The notes below the pieces were generated by a model that was not told where the DNA came from, did no database searches, and saw only the letters and a program-made list of their open reading frames with translations. This document shows, one piece after another, positions 39,255 to 46,071 of a stretch of 64,000 bases of DNA. The first letter of the stretch is position 1. Every line of letters begins with the position of its first letter. Made by a program: the position numbers and the translations under genes. This DNA is from Sphingomonas jatrophae (GTDB lineage: Bacteria > Pseudomonadota > Alphaproteobacteria > Sphingomonadales > Sphingomonadaceae): NCBI RefSeq assembly GCF_900113315.1, contig NZ_FOZG01000002.1:1116001-1180000 (forward strand), in the 5' to 3' direction.

Positions 39255-39737
39255 TCAGCCCCCCGTCCCCAGATCCGGATCGAGGCCGCCGAGCAGGCGC
39301 CGTGCGGCCATGCGGGCGAAGCGCAGTGTCTCAGTCTTGCGCCGTGCGCCCGCAAGCGGATGGTGCGCGGGCTCGCGGATCGTTGCCGCGTCGTAGCGGT
39401 CGGCGACGATCAGGCCGCACCGCTCCGGCTGGAACCACGGCTCGTCAAACGGCGTGAGATCGAAGCCGGCGGGCACGGCCCACAGGAACCGATCGCAATA
39501 ACCAAGATAATCGGGCCACTTGCGGTCGCCCCGCAGGTCGGCGCGCGACACCTTGATCTCGATGATCGTGACGCAACCCTTCGGATCGAGCGCCATCAGG
39601 TCCGCCCGCCGACCGTTGCCGAGCGGCACCTCGCACAAGGCGATCTGATCCTGCCGGAACAGCAGCCGCGCAACGCCGCGGGCAACATCGCGCGCGACCA
39701 ACGGGGCATCGTCGAAGCAGTCGGGCTGGGTGGCCAT
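39255..39737 (-). CDS. mmcB: MmcB family DNA repair protein
   Basis: A 160-residue PD-(D/E)XK nuclease-like protein. RRADLMALDPKG and TIIEIKVSRADLRGDRKW hold the D...ExK catalytic core, and YLGYCDRFLWAVP follows. In Caulobacter, mmcB is linked to DNA-damage tolerance. Convergent with argG, with 16 nt between stops. Confidence 0.88.
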   Translation of the reverse strand: MATQPDCFDDAPLVARDVARGVARLLFRQDQIALCEVPLGNGRRADLMALDPKGCVTIIEIKVSRADLRGDRKWPDYLGYCDRFLWAVPAGFDLTPFDEPWFQPERCGLIVADRYDAATIREPAHHPLAGARRKTETLRFARMAARRLLGGLDPDLGTGG

Positions 39738-39802
39738 GAGGCGAGGTCATAGAACGAAGTGGGAACGGTGGGAAGGTGGCGTCGAGTCTCTGCACTCTCC
39801 GT

Positions 39803-39943
39803 CGTCATTCCCGCGAGGGTGGCGCTCCACTGCACGTGGCGTCCTGCTGGTGATGGTTGCGGGGCGGGGGTGAGGCTTGTCCGCTTCCTGTACGGGACAA
39901 GGCGCAACCGACTGGTGGATCCCGGATCAAATCCGGGATGACG
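39803..39943. repeat. composite palindromic element, unit A
   Basis: Begins CGTCATTCCCGCGA and ends in the hairpin ATCCCGGA / TCCGGGAT + GACG, with GGCGCAACCGACTGGTGGAT in the second half. Unit B (39976-40112) follows the same order, so the two form a diverged tandem pair. The whole 39738-40119 gap of 382 nt contains these two units and no supportable gene. Confidence 0.7.
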
Positions 39944-39975
39944 AAGGTTTGGGCCGCGCTGGCTACCCTCCCCCC

Positions 39976-40112
39976 CGTCATTCCCGCGAAGGCGGGAATC
40001 CACCGTGCGTGGCGCCAGGCGGGCGATGGTAGCGGGTGGGCGGTGAGGCATGTCCGCGTTCCTCGGGGTCGAGGCGCAACCGACTGGTATATTCCGGACC
40101 AAGTCTGGAATG
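39976..40112. repeat. composite palindromic element, unit B
   Basis: Begins with a perfect hairpin ATTCCCGC / GCGGGAAT (39980-39999) and ends with an imperfect one, ATTCCGGA / TCTGGAAT. The middle shares GTGCGTGGCG, GTGAGGC, TGTCCGC and GGCGCAACCGACTGGT with unit A. It lies seven nt before the end of the DUF1491 gene. Confidence 0.7.
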
Positions 40113-40119
40113 GTGGGCG

Positions 40120-40455
40120 TCAGCCCAGCACTTCGGCCGCGATCCGCTCCGCGTCGGCGACATCCAGCTCTACTGCCCAGAGGTCCGGGTCGCTGCGGCG
40201 GCGGCGGGCGATATAGTCGCTGAGCGCGCCGGGTTCGGAGAGGTCGGTCGGCCCCGTGGCGATCCAGTTCTGCCCGCCGTCGAGGGCAGGCATGCGCTCG
40301 ACCAATCGGGTGCCCTGCCCGCGTTCCGCCAGCACCAGCAGCACAGCGCCCGCGCCCGCATCACCCTTCGCCAGCACCATGGCGTGGCCGCCCGCCGCCT
40401 CGACCCGGCGGATCAGCGCGGAGACGAGCATCGCCGAGGTGAGCCGTGGGCTCAC
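40120..40455 (-). CDS. DUF1491 family protein
   Basis: A 111-residue small protein starting VSPRLTSAMLVSALIRRVEA (GTG read as Met). AVLLVLAERGQG, ALDGGQNWIATGP and DLWAVELDVADAERI fit the DUF1491 family of alphaproteobacteria. GTG overlaps the preceding thioesterase stop (GTGA), so translation is coupled. Function unknown. Confidence 0.82.
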   Translation of the reverse strand: MSPRLTSAMLVSALIRRVEAAGGHAMVLAKGDAGAGAVLLVLAERGQGTRLVERMPALDGGQNWIATGPTDLSEPGALSDYIARRRRSDPDLWAVELDVADAERIAAEVLG

Positions 40456-40937
40456 CCGCGCATGGCGTCCGCATAGCCGGGCAATGAGGCGAGCGGGATG
40501 CGCGAGCGCATGAAGGTGCCGGTGCCGCGCGCCGCCTCCTCGCCCTCCGCATCGATCAGTCGCGCCTCGGCGACGAAGACACGGCGGCGGCCGCTGACCC
40601 AGCGGCCCTCCGCGATCACCGGCCCGGCGACGATCGGTCGCGTCAGGATGAGGTTGAACGCGGTGGTGAGCAGGAAACGATCGGAGACGAGACTGTTCGC
40701 CGCATAGAAAGCGGCATCGTCGAGCATCTTGAAATAGGTGGTGCCGTGCGCCGCCCCGGCCGCGTGATGGACCGAGGCGTCGACGGTGAAGCTGATCCGC
40801 GCCTGCCCTTCGCCACTGATCTCCAGTTCGGAGGCGAAGAAGCGGTTGATCGGCGCGGCGCGGTAGAGCGATTCGAGTGCGCGGTGATGCGCCGCCGCGC
40901 CGGTGGGCGCGCGCGGCCCCGGTTCAGGCGGCGTCAC
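40452..40937 (-). CDS. PaaI-family thioesterase
   Basis: A 161-residue hotdog-fold protein. VHHAAGAAHGTTYFKMLDDAAFYAAN is the key helix region, shown in parts: AAHGTTYFKMLDDA with its aspartate, and AEGRWVSGRRRVFVAEARL for the beta strands. The start is taken as GTG 40937, which overlaps the ptsN end by 14 bases; an ATG at 40970 within ptsN would add 11 residues. Acyl-CoA substrate unknown. Confidence 0.82.
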   Translation of the reverse strand: MTPPEPGPRAPTGAAAHHRALESLYRAAPINRFFASELEISGEGQARISFTVDASVHHAAGAAHGTTYFKMLDDAAFYAANSLVSDRFLLTTAFNLILTRPIVAGPVIAEGRWVSGRRRVFVAEARLIDAEGEEAARGTGTFMRSRIPLASLPGYADAMRG

Positions 40938-41391
40938 GAGCGTTGTTGGCGAACAGGGCCCACAAGGCATCCTGCGATCCGGCGCCGTGCAGCTTGGCGA
41001 CGAACCCCCGGTCGCGCAGCCGCCGGCTGACGCGGGCGAGCGCCTTGAGATGCTCCACCCCCGCGTCGGTCGGCGACAGAAGCAGGAAGACGAGATCGAC
41101 CGGCATGTCGTCCACCGCGGCGAATTCGATCGGCTGGGACAGGCGCGCGAACCAGCCCGTTACCTTGGTCAGCCCGTCGATCTTGCCGTGCGGTATGGCG
41201 ATGCCGCCGCCGAAACCGGTCGATCCCAGCCGTTCGCGTTCCGACAATCGCTCCGACACCATGCGCGCATCGAGCCCGAGCTGGCGCGCGGCGACGTTGC
41301 CCAGTTGCTGGAACAATGCCTTCTTGTTCGGCACCGCCAGGCTTTCGAGCACGGCGTCATGCGCCAGCAGGTCGGAGAGATCGTCGGTCAT
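40924..41391 (-). CDS. ptsN: nitrogen-regulatory phosphotransferase EIIA(Ntr)
   Basis: PTS(Ntr) IIA domain that senses nitrogen/potassium state. The 155-residue protein contains the phosphorylated histidine in FGGGIAIPHGKIDGL (about residue 68), followed by VFLLLSPTDAGVEHLKALAR. It lies just downstream of hpf, the typical rpoN-hpf-ptsN neighbourhood, although rpoN is not in the window. Confidence 0.94.
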   Translation of the reverse strand: MTDDLSDLLAHDAVLESLAVPNKKALFQQLGNVAARQLGLDARMVSERLSERERLGSTGFGGGIAIPHGKIDGLTKVTGWFARLSQPIEFAAVDDMPVDLVFLLLSPTDAGVEHLKALARVSRRLRDRGFVAKLHGAGSQDALWALFANNARDAA

Positions 41392-41400
41392 GATATCAGA

Positions 41401-41985
41401 TCAGGCGGCGCGGGAGGGCTCGACCCAGCCGATCGTGCCGTCGGGGCGGCGATAGACCATGTTGAACGCGCCGGTGCCGCTATTCTTGAACAGCAGGGCG
41501 TTGGTGTTGCGCAGATCGAGCATCATCACCGCATCGGACACGCTGGCATCGGGGATGTCGACGCGGGTTTCCGCGATGATCAGGGGGTTGTCGGCCGGCT
41601 CCTCCGCATCCGCGGCGCCGCTGTCGAACACGGTATAGCCCGCCTCACCGTCGAACGCGTCGGCGACAGCGGCGGCCTGTGCGCCGGCGTTGCGCGCCTT
41701 CAGCCGCTTCATGTAGCGGCGCAGCTGCTTCTCGATGCGATCGGCCGCCTGATCGAAGGCGGGGTGCGCCTCCGTCGCCTGGCCGTGCCCCTTCAGGATC
41801 ACGCCCTGCATGACGTGCGCGATGATGTCGCACGTGCACTGGTTGTGCGGCCCGGGGCCGAACGTCACCTGCGCCGAGATGGAGCGCGAGAAATATTTGT
41901 CGGCGAGCCCCTGGAGACGGGTGGTGACATGCTCGCGCAGCGCCTCGCCGGTATCCATCTGATGACCGGAAACACGGATATCCAT
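41401..41985 (-). CDS. hpf: long-form ribosome hibernation promoting factor
   Basis: Binds 70S ribosomes and drives 100S dimer formation in stationary phase. The 194-residue protein has the N-terminal RaiA-like domain (MDIRVSGHQMDTGEALREHV, RIEKQLRRYMKRLK) and the C-terminal dimerisation domain (SDAVMMLDLRNTNALLFKN, YRRPDGTIGWVEP). It shares a strand with ptsN nine bases downstream. Confidence 0.95.
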   Translation of the reverse strand: MDIRVSGHQMDTGEALREHVTTRLQGLADKYFSRSISAQVTFGPGPHNQCTCDIIAHVMQGVILKGHGQATEAHPAFDQAADRIEKQLRRYMKRLKARNAGAQAAAVADAFDGEAGYTVFDSGAADAEEPADNPLIIAETRVDIPDASVSDAVMMLDLRNTNALLFKNSGTGAFNMVYRRPDGTIGWVEPSRAA

Positions 41986-42051
41986 GCGCTTCTCCTCTTG
42001 TTGTTCGTTCTCAGACGCGCCCCGGTCCGCTTCCCCGCCGCGGGCGCGCCT

Positions 42052-42774
42052 CTAGGCAGGCGGCCCGGACGGGTCAACCAGCCGGGTCCAGAGCGGATCG
42101 CTGAGCGTGCCGACAAAGGCGGCGTGGGCAGCGAGCTCCTCGGCCGAGGCGTGGTGCGGGCGCGGGGGACGCGCCTTGATGGGGATAACGATCCGGTCCG
42201 CCCCCGGTGCCCCGCGTTCGACCGATGAAGCGGGCACCTCGGCGGCGAGCATCAGGCCGATCTGCCGCCCGCCCGTCAGCTCGACATAGACCTGCGCCAG
42301 CAACTGCGCATCGAGCAGCGCGCCGTGCTTCACGCGCGCGCTGCGATCGACGCCGTAGCGGGTGCACAGCGCATCGAGGCTGTGCTTGGCGCCGGGATGC
42401 TTGGTGCGCGACAGCGCGACCGTGTCGATCATCCGCGTGAGGCAGACGGACGGATGGCCGCACGCGCCGAGTTCGGCATTGAGGAAGCCGAAATCGAACG
42501 AGGCATTGTGCGCGACGAGCGGGGAGTCGCCGATGAACTCGAGGATTTCGTGCGCGCGCTCGACGAAACGCGGCTTGTCCGACAGGAACGCCTCGGACAG
42601 GCCGTGGACCGCCTGCGCCTCCGCCGGCATCGGCCGTTCGGGATTGAAGTAAGCGTGGAAGTGGCGCCCCGTCTCCACGCGGTTGAACAGCTCGACGCAG
42701 CCGATTTCGACCAGCCGGTCGCCCTTGTCGGGGCTTAGCCCTGTGGTTTCGGTATCAAAGACGATCTCGCGCAT
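42052..42774 (-). CDS. dnaQ: DNA polymerase III epsilon subunit (proofreading exonuclease)
   Basis: 3'-5' exonuclease of the replicase. Exo motifs are FDTETTGLSPDKGDRL (DxE near residue 6), HNASFDFGFLN (Exo II) and KHPGAKHSLDALCTRYG (Exo III with its aspartate further on). The C-terminal tail is a clamp/alpha-binding region. ATG 42774 overlaps coaE by 40 nt in another frame. dnaQ-coaE-aroE-maf is the order known left of the Caulobacter origin. Confidence 0.95.
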   Translation of the reverse strand: MREIVFDTETTGLSPDKGDRLVEIGCVELFNRVETGRHFHAYFNPERPMPAEAQAVHGLSEAFLSDKPRFVERAHEILEFIGDSPLVAHNASFDFGFLNAELGACGHPSVCLTRMIDTVALSRTKHPGAKHSLDALCTRYGVDRSARVKHGALLDAQLLAQVYVELTGGRQIGLMLAAEVPASSVERGAPGADRIVIPIKARPPRPHHASAEELAAHAAFVGTLSDPLWTRLVDPSGPPA

Positions 42775-43379
42775 GCCCGGCAATATCCGACTCCATGCGC
42801 GCGGAGGCAAGCGACCAGCGCGGCGACCTGGGCCTCGGTATCGGCCAGCGTCGTGCCCGTCTCGATGATGAAGTCGGCCCGCGCGCGCTTCTCCGCATCG
42901 GGCAGCTGCAGCGCGAGGATGCGGGCGAACTTTTCCTCCGTCATGCCGGGCCGGGCGAGGACGCGGGTGCGCTGCTGGTCGGCGGGTGCGCTGACGACGG
43001 CGACGGCATCGAGGCCGACGGGGCCGCTCTTCTCATAGAGGAGCGGAATGTCGAACACGATCAGCTCGGCATCGGCGGCGGTGTCGAGGAAGGCGGTGCG
43101 CGCGGCGGCGACCATCGGATGAACGATCGCCTCCAGCCGGGCGAGCGCCGCCGCGTCGCCCAGCACGCGCGCGCCGAGCAGCTGGCGGTCAACGCCGCCC
43201 GGCCCGGTGGTGCCCGGAAACGCCGCCTCGATCGGCGCCACCGCAGCCCCGCCCGCGGCCTGCAACCGGTGCACTTCGGCGTCGCCGTCGAACAGCGGCA
43301 CGCCCAGCGAGCGGAACATGGTGGCGACAGTGGATTTGCCCATGCCGATCGAGCCGGTGAGGCCGAGGCGGATCGTCAT
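42735..43379 (-). CDS. coaE: dephospho-CoA kinase
   Basis: Last step of coenzyme A synthesis. P-loop LTGSIGMGKSTVATMF at residues 6-20, FDGDAEVHRL, and IVFDIPLLYEK are family features. The 214-residue protein has a C-terminus (residues after about 201) encoded in the 40-nt overlap with dnaQ. Start ATG 43379. Confidence 0.95.
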   Translation of the reverse strand: MTIRLGLTGSIGMGKSTVATMFRSLGVPLFDGDAEVHRLQAAGGAAVAPIEAAFPGTTGPGGVDRQLLGARVLGDAAALARLEAIVHPMVAAARTAFLDTAADAELIVFDIPLLYEKSGPVGLDAVAVVSAPADQQRTRVLARPGMTEEKFARILALQLPDAEKRARADFIIETGTTLADTEAQVAALVACLRAHGVGYCRACARSSLIPKPQG

Positions 43380-43408
43380 GCGCCTGGTCCGCGGATGAGC
43401 TCAGATCC

Positions 43409-43491
43409 CGTTCGCCCTGAGCCTGTCGAAGGGCTGCCCTTCCCTCCTACAGCGAAGAAGGACGGTGCTTCGACAAGCTCAGCACGAACGG
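43409..43491. repeat. dispersed inverted-repeat element, family B copy 2
   Basis: Left arm CCGTTCGCCCTGAGCCTGTC; right arm is the complement of CCGTTCGTGCTGAGCTTGTC, with about 35 nt between. It matches 35339-35423 in both arms and in the GTGCTTCGACA core. It sits between coaE and aroE, four bases from the aroE stop. Confidence 0.75.
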
Positions 43492-43494
43492 CGG

Positions 43495-44349
43495 TCATGC
43501 GGTCAGCGCCGTGCGCAGCGCCGCGTCGCAGTCCGCCGGGGCCGGCACGCCGAAGAACAAAGCGAAGGCCGCGCGGGCCTGCCCGATCAACATCGCCAGC
43601 CCGTCCACCGTGCGGAAGCCCGCCGCGCGTGCAGCGACCAGCAAGGGCGTCTCCACCGGGTGCGTGACGATATCGTAGACGATGCTGCCGGGCGGCGCAT
43701 GGCTAAGGTCGAACGCCAGCGGCGGCTGCCCGGCCATGCCGAGCGGGCTGGCGTTGACGACGAGATCGAGCAGGCCGGTGCGATCGTCAAAGGCGAAATC
43801 GGTCGGATCGGCGAAGTGGGCGAGATCGACGGCGTGATGCTCGCCCCGCGGATCGAGCTCGTCGAGCAGGGCGCGCGCCTTGGCCGGATCACGCGCGGCG
43901 AGGACGATCACCAGCCCCTCCCCCGCCAGCGCCGCGACGATCGCCCGCGCCGCGCCGCCCGCACCCAGCACGCGGGCCATGCGGAACAGGTGCGTGCGAT
44001 CGAGGAACGGTCGCAGCGGCTCGAGAAACCCCGCCGCATCGGTGTTGTAGCCGACCAGTGCCTCGCCCTCGCGCACCACCGTGTTGACTGCCCCGATACG
44101 CTTCGCCTGTGGATCGAGCCGGTCGAGCAGCGGCAGGATCGCCTGCTTGTGCGGCATGGTGACGTTGCAGCCGCGCCAGTCCGCATCGCCGCGGCGGGCG
44201 GCAAGATAGTCGGCGAGGCCGTCCGCCGTGACGTGGCAGCGGCGATAGTCCGCCTCCAGCCCCAGCCGATCGATCCACGCGCCATGGATGACGGGCGATT
44301 TGGACTGGGCGATCGGATCGCCGATCACCTCCGCATAAGCGCGGCTCAT
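43495..44349 (-). CDS. aroE: shikimate dehydrogenase
   Basis: NADPH-dependent reduction of 3-dehydroshikimate. The 284-residue protein has DPIAQSKSPVIHGAW near the N-terminus, NVTMPHKQAILP with the catalytic lysine, AVNTVVREG, NTDAAGFL and the Rossmann loop VLGAGGAARAIVAAL. The ATG at 44349 overlaps the maf stop by four bases; the longer frame reads through maf. Confidence 0.95.
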   Translation of the reverse strand: MSRAYAEVIGDPIAQSKSPVIHGAWIDRLGLEADYRRCHVTADGLADYLAARRGDADWRGCNVTMPHKQAILPLLDRLDPQAKRIGAVNTVVREGEALVGYNTDAAGFLEPLRPFLDRTHLFRMARVLGAGGAARAIVAALAGEGLVIVLAARDPAKARALLDELDPRGEHHAVDLAHFADPTDFAFDDRTGLLDLVVNASPLGMAGQPPLAFDLSHAPPGSIVYDIVTHPVETPLLVAARAAGFRTVDGLAMLIGQARAAFALFFGVPAPADCDAALRTALTA

Positions 44350-44945
44350 GCCGGCAGCACTCCGCGGACGCGGAGATGATCGAGCAGAGGCAGCAGGGGC
44401 AAGCCGAGGATGGTGAAATGATCGCCCTCGACGCGTGAGAAGAGCTGCACGCCAGGCCCCTCCAGCCGGAAGGCACCGACGCAGCCGGCGATGGCGGGCC
44501 ATTCCGCGTCGAGATAGGTCTCGAGCCAAACGTCGGAGAAGGCGCGGACGTGGAGCTTGGCCCCGTCCACCACGCGCCAGGTGGGCACGCCGCGTTCGGC
44601 CAGCACCGCCGCGCTCCACAGGCGCACGACGCTGCCGCGCATCGCCCGAAGTTGTGCCGCCGCATCCTCGCGGCTCTCCGGCTTGTCGAGCATCGTCCCG
44701 TCCGCCAGCGCGACGGTGGAATCGCAGCCGAGGACGAACGCGCCGGGCACGCGGCCACTCATCTTCACCGCCTTCAGCTCGGCTAGCGCGTCGGCAAGGT
44801 CGCGGGCCCCCCTGCCCTGCGCCCGGAACGACGCCTTGACCGCATCCTCGTCGACGCGCGCGGGCTCCGCCTCGTGCGGCACGCCGGCCGCCTCCAGCAT
44901 CGCACGGCGCGCGGCGCTCTGCGAGGCGAGGATCAGCGCGGTCAT
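44346..44945 (-). CDS. maf: Maf-like nucleotide pyrophosphatase
   Basis: House-cleaning NTP pyrophosphatase. LILASQSAARRAMLEAAGV opens the protein (the SxSxxR motif), followed by GCDSTVALADG and DKPESREDA. 199 residues fits Maf proteins. Start at ATG 44945 overlaps ppsR by four bases. In this order the gene matches CC_0002 of Caulobacter, next to the origin. Confidence 0.93.
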   Translation of the reverse strand: MTALILASQSAARRAMLEAAGVPHEAEPARVDEDAVKASFRAQGRGARDLADALAELKAVKMSGRVPGAFVLGCDSTVALADGTMLDKPESREDAAAQLRAMRGSVVRLWSAAVLAERGVPTWRVVDGAKLHVRAFSDVWLETYLDAEWPAIAGCVGAFRLEGPGVQLFSRVEGDHFTILGLPLLPLLDHLRVRGVLPA

Positions 44946-45772
44946 GGCTCCAGCCCCTCCGTGCGATCGCGCCGTTCGGTGATGAGGTTGATGATCGCTG
45001 CAGCCGTTTCCTCGATCGAGCGGCGGCTGACATCGATCACCGGCCAGCCCTTGTCGGCGAAGATGCGCCGCGCGAAGGCGAGCTCGGCGGCGACGGCCTC
45101 CTGATCGATATAGGGCGTCTCGCCCGTCTGGTTGAGCGACAGCAGCCGGTTGCGGCGGATCTGGATCAGCCGGTCGGGCGTAGTCGTCAGCCCGACGATC
45201 AGCGGGCGCGTCAGTTCGTAGAGGATCGGCGGCGGCGGGCTTTCGACGACGAGCGGGATGTTCGCCACCTTGTAGCCGCGATTGGCAAGATAGATGGACG
45301 TCGGCGTCTTGGACGAGCGGCTGACGCCTGCCAGCACCACGTCCGCCTCGTCCCACTCCTCCGCGCCGACGCCGTCATCGTGCGCGATCGTATATTGGAT
45401 CGCATCCACGCGCGCGAAATAGGCGGCATCCAGCACGTGCTGACGCCCCGGCCGCACGTTGACGTTCTGGCCGAGCAGGCGGGAGAGCCCATCGAACACC
45501 GGATCGAGCGCGGCGACAGCGGGCAGGCTGTGCTTGCGGCACGCCTCCTCCAGCGCGTGGCGGATCTTGGGATCGACCAAAGTGTAGATGACGAGGCCCG
45601 GCCGCTGGACGATCTCCGCCACGACGCGGTGGAGATGCCCTTCCGAGCGCACCATCGGCCAGAAATGCTTGATCGTCTCGACCCGCTCGAACTGGGCGAG
45701 CCCGGCCTTGGCGATGGCCTCCAGCGTTTCGCCGGTGGAATCGGACAGGAGATGGAGATGGAGCCGGATCAG
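44942..45772 (-). CDS. PPDK/PEP-synthase regulatory kinase-pyrophosphorylase (RP001-like), apparent CTG start
   Basis: Bifunctional ADP/Pi-dependent regulator of pyruvate phosphate dikinase or PEP synthase. The P-loop region GVSRSSKTPTSIYLANRG (about residues 146-163) and LGQNVNVRPGRQHVLD are clear. The ATG at 45655 gives only 237 residues and removes the strongly conserved N-terminus. Reading upstream in frame gives LHLHLLSDSTGETLEAIAKA, a family hallmark, and no ATG, GTG or TTG precedes it. CTG at 45772 with AAGGGG six bases upstream is the likely start, giving 276 residues. This gene flanks the origin. Confidence 0.88.
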   Translation of the reverse strand: MIRLHLHLLSDSTGETLEAIAKAGLAQFERVETIKHFWPMVRSEGHLHRVVAEIVQRPGLVIYTLVDPKIRHALEEACRKHSLPAVAALDPVFDGLSRLLGQNVNVRPGRQHVLDAAYFARVDAIQYTIAHDDGVGAEEWDEADVVLAGVSRSSKTPTSIYLANRGYKVANIPLVVESPPPPILYELTRPLIVGLTTTPDRLIQIRRNRLLSLNQTGETPYIDQEAVAAELAFARRIFADKGWPVIDVSRRSIEETAAAIINLITERRDRTEGLEP

Positions 45773-46071
45773 GGCAGACCCCTTCTGGATGAGCCTGTGG
45801 AAAAGCTTGGGTGTAGCCCTAGGGCGGAGGGAGGCGGAATCGCAAGCGCCGGATTCCGTGCACCCCCCGCGGTGTCATGCGCCGGCTTTTCCACAGCCTG
45901 TCCCATCTGAGCGGCGGCTGTGGATAATGGGAGTTGCTTCGGCGACTCCGCGGGTCCGTGCGGCCGCTTCGGGAGTCAAGCTGTTGGCATCAACGTGGCT
46001 TGTGCATAAACCCCGCTGCCAAGCCGCCTACTATCTTCCTCATCTCTCCTGAATCTTCTCATAGGATAGTT
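45773..46071. other. probable chromosomal replication origin (oriC)
   Basis: Gap between the RP001-like regulator gene and hemE. DnaA-box-like 9-mers (consensus TTATCCACA or its complement): 45796-45804 (one mismatch), 45887-45895 (one mismatch), 45919-45927 (perfect TGTGGATAA) and 46001-46009 (one mismatch). Five GANTC sites: 45837, 45852, 45944, 45973 and 46051. A relatively AT-rich, pyrimidine-rich run (46029-46070) precedes hemE and may serve as the unwinding element. Gene order matches the Caulobacter/Rickettsia origin. No CtrA TTAA-N7-TTAA site is visible. Confidence 0.85.

Noticed and set aside
39803-40112. Possible CRISPR-like repeats
   Set aside because: There are only two diverged long units with internal hairpins, no regular spacer length, and no cas genes. 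They are palindromic dispersed elements.
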